Assembly: GCA_050747865.1 (NCBI GenBank)
Contig: JBOGJI010000170.1
Coordinates: 1 to 26,233, forward strand
Length of the DNA stretch: 26,233 nucleotides
Origin: JBOGJI01 sp050747865
Lineage (GTDB): Bacteria; Acidobacteriota; Thermoanaerobaculia; Multivoradales; JAHEKO01
Direction of reading: 5' to 3'
In this document: one piece after another, positions 16,000-24,020 of the stretch
How positions within the stretch are numbered: the stretch's first letter is position 1
How the letters are laid out: each line of letters begins with the position of its first letter
Made by a program: the position numbers and the translations under genes
Notes under the pieces: model-generated
What the model saw: the letters and a program-made list of their open reading frames with translations, nothing else
Database searches by the model: none
What the model was told of the DNA's origin: nothing

Positions 16000-17697
16000 T
16001 CATAGAGCCACCAGGATCACGACGATCGTGCCCCCGGCGATCAGCGCGACCTTGCAGGCCCGGCACCTCACCTCGATCGACTGCGTCGGGCCGAACGGCC
16101 CCGCATGTCCGTCCGGCTCGACGGCCTGTGCGCGCAGGTACCAGGTGCCGCGAGGCGGGCGCGGGATGGAAATCTCCGTGGCCTCCAGCTCGCGATCGAC
16201 CAGGAGGTCCGAGAACTCCGGGTCCCGAGAGACCTGGATGCGATACAGGTAGTCCTGCTCCGCGTCCGCCGAGCGCCAACGCACCGTCAGCGATCGGCCC
16301 TGGACCTCCGGCACGACCGCTGCCGGGCTCGGAGGCTCCGGACGGAAAGTGAACTGCTGGGGTTCGCTCCACGGCCCCCACTCGCTGCGGGCGTCGCGTG
16401 CCGCCACGCGCCAGGAGTAGGTGCCGGGGATGAGCGCCTGCCGCGGCCGTGCGGCGGTTCTCGCGAGGTTGTCGAGATCGAGGATCGGCTCGCCGAAGCG
16501 CTCCTCCGGCGCGAGCTGGAACCTATAGGCAGTGGCTTCCTCGCTCGCCGTCCAGGCGAAGCGAGGACGTGCATCGCGCACCGTCGAGCCCTTGGCGGGA
16601 GCAATCCTGTAGGGCGGTTCCGGCCGGGCGTCCAGCGTGAAGGCGTGCGCGGCGTCGTGACCCTCCAGTTCGCGCTCGTCGACGCCGCGCACCCGCAGCA
16701 CCAGCTCGCCGTCCGGCAGGTCGGCGACGGTGACTCGCGGCTGGTCGACGACGCGGTCGAAGAGCAGCCGCTCGAACCGCCGGCTCGGCGCGATCTGCAC
16801 CCGGTAGCCGGCGGCGGGGCGATCGACCAGCGGCGTCCACGAAAGGCTCAGCGGAAGGCGGTCGAAGGCGGCGGGAAGCCCGTCCAGTTCGGGAGCGGGC
16901 AGCAATGGCATCGGCGGAGCGGGCACCCCGTCGGCGGCGACGGCGGTACCGAATCCCGCCTCGACCATCACCTCACGATCTCCATCACGCACCGTGAGGC
17001 TTCCGGAGAGCACCTCGGCCAGCGAGCGAGCGCCGTCGCTGGCAACGCGAAACTCCGTGCCCCGCACGCTCGTCGTGGCGTTGGGGGTGTCGATGACGAA
17101 GCGCGTCGCCGAGCCCCTGTCCTGGATCACCTTGCCGTCCACGCGGCCCCGCTGCAGCCGCATGCTGGTGTCGACCATGCCGGTGGTGCCATAAGCGCCG
17201 ACCGTGTCGAGCGTCAGGGTGCTGCCGCTCTGCACCAGCAGGCGCGAACCGTCGGCGAACTGCAGAGTCAGGTTGGATCTCTCACCGGTGGTCAGGGTGA
17301 CGCCGACGTCTAGCTCCATGTCGGCCTCGACCAGGAACGAGCTGCTTCCACCGGAGCGGTGCCCGACGACCTCGCCCTGGACGGCGACGACACGCGCCTT
17401 GGCGGGCTGGATGCGTAGCCAGACGACGGGGAAGCGCAGCGTCGAGCCGGGTCTCAAGGCGTACGGGTCGGCGACCCGGTTGTACTCCTGCACGCGCTCC
17501 CAGGAGATGGTCGGGCGCAGGAACTCGCGGGTGAGGTCCCACAGGTTGTCCCCCGGCCGCACCCGATAGGTCCAGTCCTCGGCCCGACCCGGGACCGAGA
17601 GCAGCCCTATCACGAGCGCCACGCCGAGGACCGGCAAACGGCGGACACGAAGTGCCACTCCGCATCGCGCCTCAGGCCGCGTCGGGTACATGTTCAC
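16000..17697 (-). CDS. LysM and FecR-domain envelope protein with fibronectin-like repeats
   Basis: 565-residue secreted or membrane-bound protein of unknown specific role. It has an N-terminal signal (basic start, then LPVLGVALVIGLLSVPGRA), followed by a LysM module (YRVRPGDNLWDLTREFL, ending LRPGSTLRFP) that should bind peptidoglycan. Next is a FecR-type beta domain (GVTLTTGERSNLTLQFADGS, then TPNATTSVRGTEFRV) and three beta-sandwich repeats carrying SWTPLVDRPAAGYRVQIA, FAWTASEEATAYRFQLAP and LTVRWRSADAEQDYLYRIQVS. The C-terminus is RCRACK followed by a hydrophobic helix ending in VAL, which looks like a membrane anchor. The GTG at 17697 lies five bases after GGAGGG; the ATG at 17691 is an alternative. 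FecR and CHASE2 genes are often neighbours, as here. Confidence 0.85.
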   Translation of the reverse strand: MNMYPTRPEARCGVALRVRRLPVLGVALVIGLLSVPGRAEDWTYRVRPGDNLWDLTREFLRPTISWERVQEYNRVADPYALRPGSTLRFPVVWLRIQPAKARVVAVQGEVVGHRSGGSSSFLVEADMELDVGVTLTTGERSNLTLQFADGSRLLVQSGSTLTLDTVGAYGTTGMVDTSMRLQRGRVDGKVIQDRGSATRFVIDTPNATTSVRGTEFRVASDGARSLAEVLSGSLTVRDGDREVMVEAGFGTAVAADGVPAPPMPLLPAPELDGLPAAFDRLPLSLSWTPLVDRPAAGYRVQIAPSRRFERLLFDRVVDQPRVTVADLPDGELVLRVRGVDERELEGHDAAHAFTLDARPEPPYRIAPAKGSTVRDARPRFAWTASEEATAYRFQLAPEERFGEPILDLDNLARTAARPRQALIPGTYSWRVAARDARSEWGPWSEPQQFTFRPEPPSPAAVVPEVQGRSLTVRWRSADAEQDYLYRIQVSRDPEFSDLLVDRELEATEISIPRPPRGTWYLRAQAVEPDGHAGPFGPTQSIEVRCRACKVALIAGGTIVVILVAL

Positions 17698-17835
17698 CCC
17701 ATCCCTCCGAGATGTCCGTCCACGACTCTTCAGGACGAACCAACCGCGCGGGTTCTTTCTCCCGCTTGTTCGGAGCATGAGCATAACAGGATCGCAGCGA
17801 AATCGGCTAAGATCGGCTTCCAAGGCCCGAACAGC

Positions 17836-17955
17836 ATGAGCGCTCGACTCACCCAGGCCTGGAGGCGTCATCCGTGGCGGTTGGCGTCCCTGATCGCCGC
17901 GGGTCTCGTCCACTTGCGGTCCGTCATGTCCGCCGGTAAAGCGTATTGCGATTGA
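17836..17955 (+). CDS. Possible 39-residue leader ORF coupled to the glycosyltransferase operon
   Basis: ATG 17836 opens a 39-residue frame, beginning MSARLTQAWRRHPWRLASLI, that ends TGA at 17953-17955. The last base of that stop is the first base of the next gene's ATG. The peptide is basic with a short hydrophobic middle (LASLIAAGLV). The glycosyltransferase start has no ribosome site of its own, so translation of this ORF could deliver ribosomes to it. No recognised family and no strong ribosome site ahead of it. It may instead be the remnant of a longer membrane protein or chance. Confidence 0.35.
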   Translation: MSARLTQAWRRHPWRLASLIAAGLVHLRSVMSAGKAYCD

Positions 17956-18929
17956 TGGAGAGCGCGTTCCCGATGCCCGGCGGCAAGCCCGACCTCTCGG
18001 TCGTGGTCCCAGTCTTCGACGAGGAGGAGAACTTGGCTCTCCTCGTCGAAGCGGTCGAAGAAGCCTTGAAAGGAGTGCAACGGTGGGAGCTGATTCTCAT
18101 CGATGACGGCAGCTCGGACGCCACGGCCGACATCGCCCTCGAGTGCGCGGCACGGAACCCGCGGGTCCGGCTCGTCTCCCTGGCACGCCGCTGCGGGCAG
18201 TCCATCGCGATGCAGGCCGGGTTCGATTCTGCCCGCGCCTCTGTGCTCGTCACGCTGGACGGCGATCTGCAGAACGATCCACGGGACATCCCGCGCCTGG
18301 TGGCGGAGCTCGAAAAGGGGTACGACCTGGTCGTGGGCTTCCGCGAAAAGAGGCGGGATCCGCTGTTCAGCCGGCGACTCCCCTCGTGGATCGCCAATCG
18401 GCTGATCGGCCTGATCACCGGGGTGCGGGTGCGGGACAACGGGTGCTCGCTGAAGGCGTATCGCCGCGAGCTGCTCGACCGCATGCAGCTCTACTCCGAT
18501 CTGCACCGGTTCATTCCCGCCGTCGCGGTGGGCACGGCGGGTGCCCGGATCGCCGAGATCCCGGTGCGACATCACCCCCGACTGCGCGGCAGGAGCAAAT
18601 ACGGGCTCTCCCGGGTCGCTACGGTACTGGTCGACCTGGTCACCGTCACGATGATCCGCTCGTCCGGCAGCAACCCCTTCCTGCCCTTCGGCACCGCCGC
18701 GCTGGTGGCGGCGCTGCTCGGACTGGCCTTCCTCGGGCTGGCGATCCGCGGCCAGGCGGCCTGGGCGGCGGTGTACGCCCGCGCCCTTGTCCTTCCCGGG
18801 GTGAGCTTCCTGTGGTTCGCGCTCGCCGCCTTTCTGGTCATGCTGGGATTGATCGGCCAGGTGGCGGTGAGTGCGAACCAGGGAACGGAGCGGCGTCGTC
18901 GACCCATCCTTCACGAGCTGTCGCCGTGA
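17955..18929 (+). CDS. Family 2 glycosyltransferase, DPM1/DPMS-like, with C-terminal membrane helices
   Basis: Transfers a sugar from a nucleotide donor, probably to a polyprenyl phosphate, at the inner membrane. The 324-residue protein opens with LSVVVPVFDEEENLALLVEA, has Asp50-Asp51 in IDDGSSD, and DGD at 102-104 in TLDGDLQNDP. It carries DNGCSLKAYRRELLDRM and a basic RLRGRSKYGLSRV before two helices (about 240-265 and 275-305). The catalytic motifs are intact. ATG 17955 overlaps the stop of a tiny upstream ORF; an in-frame TTG at 17946 is possible but weaker. It overlaps the next gene by four bases (GTGA). This is the first full-size gene of a long plus-strand operon. Confidence 0.9.
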   Translation: MESAFPMPGGKPDLSVVVPVFDEEENLALLVEAVEEALKGVQRWELILIDDGSSDATADIALECAARNPRVRLVSLARRCGQSIAMQAGFDSARASVLVTLDGDLQNDPRDIPRLVAELEKGYDLVVGFREKRRDPLFSRRLPSWIANRLIGLITGVRVRDNGCSLKAYRRELLDRMQLYSDLHRFIPAVAVGTAGARIAEIPVRHHPRLRGRSKYGLSRVATVLVDLVTVTMIRSSGSNPFLPFGTAALVAALLGLAFLGLAIRGQAAWAAVYARALVLPGVSFLWFALAAFLVMLGLIGQVAVSANQGTERRRRPILHELSP

Positions 18930-19930
18930 ACGACCCGCACCGAGAGATCATCGAGCCCGGCGACCCAGGAGCTCCTGCCGGCGCCGCCTGGGAGGTCCAT
19001 CTGTCGGTCGTCGTTCCGGTGACCGGCGAGCCCTGTCCCCTCGACTGGCTCTACCGGGAGTACGCTTCGGCTCTCCGGCGCCGCGGAGTCTCCTTCGAGT
19101 TCCTCTACGTGGTGAAGCCTTCCGAGATGGAGCTGGCGACCGTGCTGCGGGGTCTGATCGAGCAGGGTGAGCCGATCCGGGTGTTCACGGTGGGGCCGGG
19201 TGTCCAGGAGTCCGAGATGCTGGTGGCGGCCCAGGCGCTGGCGAAAGGAGAGTTTCTGCTCGTCTTGCCGGCCTACCCACGGGTCCGCGCGGAGGGACTG
19301 GATATCCTGCTGGACGCCGTCGAGGAGGGTGCCGACCTGGCGACGGCGAGGCGCACGGTCACCCGGGGCTCGCGGCTCAATCGCCTGCAGCGGCACGCCT
19401 TCCACACCCTGGTGAAATGGGGGATCGGGGGATCCTTCCGCGATCTCGCCTCCGGGGTTCGCGCCATGCGTCGCGAAGTCCTCGACCGCGTTCCCATCCA
19501 CGGGTATCTCTCCCGCTTCCTCCCGGTGCTGGCCGAACGAGAGGGCTTCCGGGTGGAGGAGATCGCTGTCGCCCAGCACCCCAGGGATACAGTGACGCGG
19601 GTCTACGCGCCGGGAATCTACCTCGGACGCATGATCGACTTCCTGGGGCTCTTCTTCCTCGTCCGCTTCACCCACAAGCCGCTGCGTTTCTTCGGCCTGG
19701 TGGGGAGCCTGCTGTCGGGGGTGGGAGCATTCGTTCTCGTCTGGCTGCTGGTCGAGCGGCTGCAGGGGCAGGCGATCGCCGACCGGCCCATGCTGCTGGT
19801 CGGCGTCCTGCTCTTCGTTCTCGGCATCCAGGCGTTTGCCATCGGGCTGGTCGGCGAGATCATCGTCCACTTGAGCTCCGGCGGCGAACGTCGTCTCTAC
19901 CGCACGCGAGAAGTGACGCCGCAGGGTTAG
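18926..19930 (+). CDS. Degenerate GT2-like membrane protein lacking catalytic acidic motifs
   Basis: 334-residue protein clearly related to the gene before it: LSVVVPVTGEPCPLDWLY matches its N-terminus, and FRDLASGVRAMRREVLDRV matches the second half. Two membrane helices end the protein (about 250-275 and 280-310, FFGLVGSLLSGVGAFVLVWL). The nucleotide-sugar residues are gone. Asp-Asp is Val63-Lys64 in VVKPSEME, and Asp-Gly-Asp is Pro115-Ala116-Tyr117 in VLPAYPRV. The frame is intact and its start overlaps the preceding stop, so this is not simple decay. It may be a non-catalytic partner or polyprenyl-phosphate carrier subunit of the first transferase. GTG 18926 is the chosen start. Confidence 0.85.
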   Translation: MNDPHREIIEPGDPGAPAGAAWEVHLSVVVPVTGEPCPLDWLYREYASALRRRGVSFEFLYVVKPSEMELATVLRGLIEQGEPIRVFTVGPGVQESEMLVAAQALAKGEFLLVLPAYPRVRAEGLDILLDAVEEGADLATARRTVTRGSRLNRLQRHAFHTLVKWGIGGSFRDLASGVRAMRREVLDRVPIHGYLSRFLPVLAEREGFRVEEIAVAQHPRDTVTRVYAPGIYLGRMIDFLGLFFLVRFTHKPLRFFGLVGSLLSGVGAFVLVWLLVERLQGQAIADRPMLLVGVLLFVLGIQAFAIGLVGEIIVHLSSGGERRLYRTREVTPQG

Positions 19931-21220
19931 GTGGAACCGCTCCGCATCCTGATGGTGGCGCCGCAGCCGTTCTTCCGGCCGCGCGGCACGCCGTTGAGCA
20001 TCCTCCACCGCGTCCGGGCCTTGAATCGGCTGGGCCATCGAGTCGATCTGCTCACCTACCCGTTCGGCTCCGACCCGGCGCTGCCGGGTCTGACGATCCG
20101 CCGCTCAGCCCGCCTGCCCCTGATTCGCGACGTCTCCATCGGACCTTCCTTCGCCAAGCTGTTCCTGGACGTCCCCCTCTTCGCCGCCGCGCGCCGCGCC
20201 GTCCGGGCGGGGGACTACGATCTGCTGCACACCCATGAGGAGGCCGGTATCCTGGGGGGGTTCCTCTCGCAGCGTCATGGAATCCCGCATGTCTACGACA
20301 TGCACTCGAGCTTGCCGCAGCAGTTCGAGACCTTCGGGCGGTTCGCCTGGCGCCCGGTCGTCGCCGGTTTCGAGCGCCTGGAGCGCTTCGCTCTCGCCCA
20401 TTCCGCGGGCGTGATCACCGTGTATCCGCGGCTCGAGGACGCCGTGCGGTCGCGCGGCTACGGCGGTCCCCTGGTGCTGCTGGAGAACACGCTCGAGCTG
20501 GAGCGAGGCCCGAGCCGGCCCGAGGCCGTGGAAGCGCTCCAGCGTCGCCTGGGGCTCACCGGACGGCATCCCGTGGTCTATACGGGAACGCTCGAGGCCT
20601 ACCAGGGAATGGACCTGCTGGTGGAGGCCGGCCGGCTGCTCGGGCAGAGGTTACCGGCCGTGAAGGTCGTGAGCGTGGGTGGCACGCAGGAACAGATCGA
20701 CCGACTGCGCCGCCAGGCCGAGCGACTGGGCGCGGCGGAGCTGTTTGCCTTCGTTCCGGCGGTGCCCCCGGGGGAGGTGTTTCTCTACCATGAGCTGGCG
20801 GAGGCCCTGGTCACCTGCCGGACGCGGGGCACGAACACGCCGCTCAAGCTCTACCAATACCTGCGCTCGGGAAAACCCATCATCGCCACCGATATCCCCG
20901 CTCACACCCAGGTTCTGGACCAGGAGGTCGCCGAGCTCGTGGCCCCGACCCCGGAGGGCCTCGCCCTGGGGATCGAGAGGGTTCTCTCACGCCCGGATCG
21001 GGGACGGGAGATGGCCCGGCGGGCACGAGCCCGGCACGAAGAGCATTATGGGGAGACTCGTCACCTCGAGGCGCTGCGGCATTTCCTGGAAGCCGTGCTG
21101 GAAGCCGTGCTCGGCGGCCCTGCCGGGAAGGGTGAGAGGGCGTCGCGCACGCCCGCCGCGAAGTCCCGGGCGGCGTCCGGGGGCGAGCCCAAGCGGCGGC
21201 CCGCGGGGGGGGCCGGGTGA
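19931..21220 (+). CDS. GT4-family glycosyltransferase
   Basis: Retaining GT-B type glycosyltransferase of 429 residues. The N-terminal domain begins LRILMVAPQPFFRPRGTPLS with the usual glycine-rich acceptor loop, and DLLHTHEEAGILGG and PHVYDMHSSLPQQ follow. The C-terminal donor domain shows VVYTGTLEAYQGMDLLVEA and TNTPLKLYQYLRSGKPIIAT. The classic E-x7-E is replaced here by a TNTPLKLYQY arrangement, as in many group 1 enzymes. About 35 residues of Ala/Arg/Lys-rich tail (from about 395) are low complexity. GTG 19931 directly follows the previous stop. It is probably cytoplasmic, adding a sugar to the lipid-linked product of the operon; sugar and linkage are unknown. Confidence 0.9.
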   Translation: MEPLRILMVAPQPFFRPRGTPLSILHRVRALNRLGHRVDLLTYPFGSDPALPGLTIRRSARLPLIRDVSIGPSFAKLFLDVPLFAAARRAVRAGDYDLLHTHEEAGILGGFLSQRHGIPHVYDMHSSLPQQFETFGRFAWRPVVAGFERLERFALAHSAGVITVYPRLEDAVRSRGYGGPLVLLENTLELERGPSRPEAVEALQRRLGLTGRHPVVYTGTLEAYQGMDLLVEAGRLLGQRLPAVKVVSVGGTQEQIDRLRRQAERLGAAELFAFVPAVPPGEVFLYHELAEALVTCRTRGTNTPLKLYQYLRSGKPIIATDIPAHTQVLDQEVAELVAPTPEGLALGIERVLSRPDRGREMARRARARHEEHYGETRHLEALRHFLEAVLEAVLGGPAGKGERASRTPAAKSRAASGGEPKRRPAGGAG

Positions 21221-23211
21221 TGTGCGGCATCGTCGGCTACTGGAACTACCTCTCGCGACGGCCCGCGGAGCGCAGCATCATCACGGCGATGACCCGCACG
21301 CTCGCACACCGGGGCCCGGACGACTCGAGCTTCTTCGTAGACGGCGACCTCGCCCTCGGCATTACGCGCCTCGCGGTGGTGGATCCGCAGGGGGGCCGCC
21401 AGCCCATGCCCAACGAGGACGGGACCGTCCAAGCCATCTTCAACGGGGAGATCTACAACCACGCGGACCTGCGTCGCGAGCTCGAGAGCCGTGGGCACCG
21501 GTTCCGCACCCGCAGCGACACCGAGGCGATCGTCCACGCCTTCGAGGAGTGGGGAGAGGACTGCCTCGATCGCTTCAACGGGATGTTCGCGCTGGCCGTC
21601 TGGGATTCCCGGCGCGACATCCTCTTCCTGGCCCGCGACCGGCTGGGGATCAAGCCCCTCTACGTGTATCAGGGGCGTGAGGGGGTGGTCTTCGGGTCGG
21701 AGCTCAAGGCGGTCGTGACAGCGCCGTGGGTCCCGCTCGAGTGGGACCTGGAGGCGGTGGACGACTACATCACCTACGAGTACGTGCCGGGGCGACGCAG
21801 CATCGTCCAGGGTGTGGAGAAGCTGCCGCCCGGGACCTCGCTGACCGTGCGACGGGGCGGCGCCTCTCCCGAGGAGCGTACCTACTGGCGGCTCGCGGCC
21901 GGCGGCCCGCCGCCCACCTCCAGGGAAGCGGCCGAGGCGGAGCTCAGGGACCGGCTTCAGGCCTCGGTGTCCCGCCGTCTGATGGCCGACGTGCCGCTGG
22001 GCGCGTTCCTCTCCGGAGGAGTCGATTCGAGCATCATCGTCGGCCTCATGGCGCAGGCCGTGCCCGGCCGCGTGCGCACCTTCTCCCTCGGCTTCGAGGA
22101 CGGCTCCTACAACGAGCTGCCCTACGCCCGCCTAGTGTCCGAGCGGTTCGCAACGCAACACCGGGAGGAGGTCGTCGCCCCCGCCGTGGTGGGGCTGGCC
22201 GAGCGTCTCGCCGGATTGCTCGACGAGCCCTTCGCCGACGTGTCGGCGTTCCCCACCTACATGGTGTCGGAGCTGGCGCGGCGCGACGTCACCGTCGCCC
22301 TCTCCGGCGACGGCGGGGACGAGCTGTTCGCCGGGTACGACGGCTACCGGGCCCACCGTTGGGCGCGCCGTCTGCGCCGGCTCACCCGCGGCCGACCCTG
22401 GGCGCTGGTGGATCGGCTGCTCGACGGCCTGCCGCCCACCGCGGCGAAGAAGGGACCGGTGAACCGCGCCAAGCGGTTCGCCGAGGGTCTGCGCCGCCCC
22501 GCCGATCTGGAGCACGCGCGGTGGTGGGTCTTCGCGGACCTGGTCGAGCGCCGGGCGCTGTACACGGAAGCGCTGAGACGGGCTGTCGCCGGAAGGGATC
22601 CGTTCGGCCACTACCGCGGGCGGCTCGCGGCGGGGGCCGACGCGGGCTTTCAGGGGCTGCAGCGCCAGCTCTACGCCGACCTGACCGGCTACCTCCCGGA
22701 CGACATCCTGGTGAAAGTGGACCGCATGTCCATGGCCGTGTCGCTGGAGGCCCGGGTCCCCTTTCTCGACCACGAGGTGGTGGAGTACGCCATGAGCGTT
22801 CCAGCCGCCTGGAAGCTCTCCTCCGACGGGTTCTCCGGAGGGGCCTCCAAGGTGCTGCTCAAGGCCGCCTTCCGCGACCTCCTGCCCGGCGAGATCCTGC
22901 GGCGAGGCAAGGAGGGTTTCAGCATCCCGATGAAGAACTGGCTGCGCGGCCCGCTGAAGTCGATGATGACGGACGTCCTGGCGCCGGGGCGGCTCGAGGA
23001 CCGGGGCTGGTTCCGCCCCGAGGAGGTCGCTCGATTGGTGAAGGAGCACCTGCAGGGCCGGCAGAACCACGCCCACAGGCTGTGGTGCCTGATGGCGCTC
23101 GACTTCGCCCTGCAGGGGCTCGAGCGGAGCGTCCGCGAGGCACAAAGGTCCACCCAAGGGATCCCGGCGCGGAGGGGAGAGAGCATCGAGGCGGGGTCGC
23201 CGGATTGACTG
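21220..23211 (+). CDS. asnB: Asparagine synthase (glutamine-hydrolysing)-like amidotransferase
   Basis: Class II glutamine amidotransferase coupled to an ATP-dependent synthetase domain. The mature N-terminus is Cys2 (ATG 21220, then TGCGGC giving CGIVGYW), the nucleophile that releases ammonia from glutamine, so the GTG one codon earlier is rejected. Other N-terminal motifs are LAHRGPDDSSFF, FNGEIYNHADLRRELE and ARDRLGIKPLYVY. The synthetase P-loop is LSGGVDSSII (Ser265-Ser271), with GDGGDELFAGYDGYRAHR and KVDRMSMAVSLEARVPFLDHE further on. Its coding frame ends with the TGA at 23206-23208, so 662 residues. Placed among glycosyltransferases, it more likely amidates a sugar acid or a polymer precursor than supplies free asparagine, though both remain possible. 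Confidence 0.9.
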
Positions 23212-24020
23212 GTGGGCGGGCAGGCGTGCTGCTCGTGGATGGACACGTCCACCTCCATCCCGGCTTCTCCGCCGCGGAGTTTCTGAACCATGTGGCAGCG
23301 AACTTCAGCGACGCGGCCGGCCGGTCGGGAGTGGGTTCCTCGTGGACCGGCGTCCTGCTGTTCACAGAATCGAAGGGCGCTGATCGCTTCGCCGAGCTCG
23401 CTGCCGCGGGGGACGCCGCGGGAGACTTCCGGCTCGAGCCGACGGCTGAAGCCGCTTCGCTCCTCGCCCGGTCGCGTGAGGGTCCCGTGTTGCTGCTCGT
23501 CGCCGGCCGGCAGATCGTCGTGGACGGGCGACTCGAGGTCCTCGCGCTGTGCACGACCGAGCGGTTTCCCGACGGCGCATCGCTCGCGACCACGCTGGAG
23601 CGCGTGCGAACGGCGGGGGCGGTCCCCGTGCTTCCCTGGGGATTCGGCAAGTGGTGGGGCCGGCGTGGGGAGAGGGTGGCGCGGGTCGTGCGGAGCGTAG
23701 CTCCCGGATCTCTGCTCCTGGGAGACAACGGAGGGCGCCCCCGGAGCTTGCCGGCACCACCCCTATTCCGTCTGGCCCGGAGCCACGGCCTGCCCATCCT
23801 GGCGGGCAGCGACCCCCTGCCCTTCCCCTACCAGATCCGGCGGGTGGGCAGCTATGGCTCGATCCTCGCTGACACGGAGCTGGACTCGCGGCACCCGGCC
23901 GAGTCGCTGGCCAGAGCCCTCCTCGCCCTGCGCTCGACGCCGCCCGCCTTCGGCCGCCGGGTCCCCCTCGCAGCCTTTGCCTGGGCGCAGATGCGGATGC
24001 AGGTGAGGCGGCGACGATGA
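23205..24020 (+). CDS. PHP/amidohydrolase-like protein of unknown substrate
   Basis: 271-residue protein with an N-terminal metal-binding signature VDGHVHLHPG (Asp12, His14, His16, His18), like the first strand of PHP or amidohydrolase barrels. Later segments include VLPWGFGKWWGRRGERVARV, SLLLGDNGGRP and GLPILAGSDPLPFPYQIRRVG, where the Asp of GSDPLPF may be a late metal ligand. I cannot name the substrate; a phosphoester or amide of the operon product is possible. Start is uncertain: TTG 23205 overlaps the asnB stop, and GTG 23226 would also keep the motif. Its stop overlaps the next gene by four bases (ATGA). Confidence 0.7.
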   Translation: MTGGRAGVLLVDGHVHLHPGFSAAEFLNHVAANFSDAAGRSGVGSSWTGVLLFTESKGADRFAELAAAGDAAGDFRLEPTAEAASLLARSREGPVLLLVAGRQIVVDGRLEVLALCTTERFPDGASLATTLERVRTAGAVPVLPWGFGKWWGRRGERVARVVRSVAPGSLLLGDNGGRPRSLPAPPLFRLARSHGLPILAGSDPLPFPYQIRRVGSYGSILADTELDSRHPAESLARALLALRSTPPAFGRRVPLAAFAWAQMRMQVRRRR

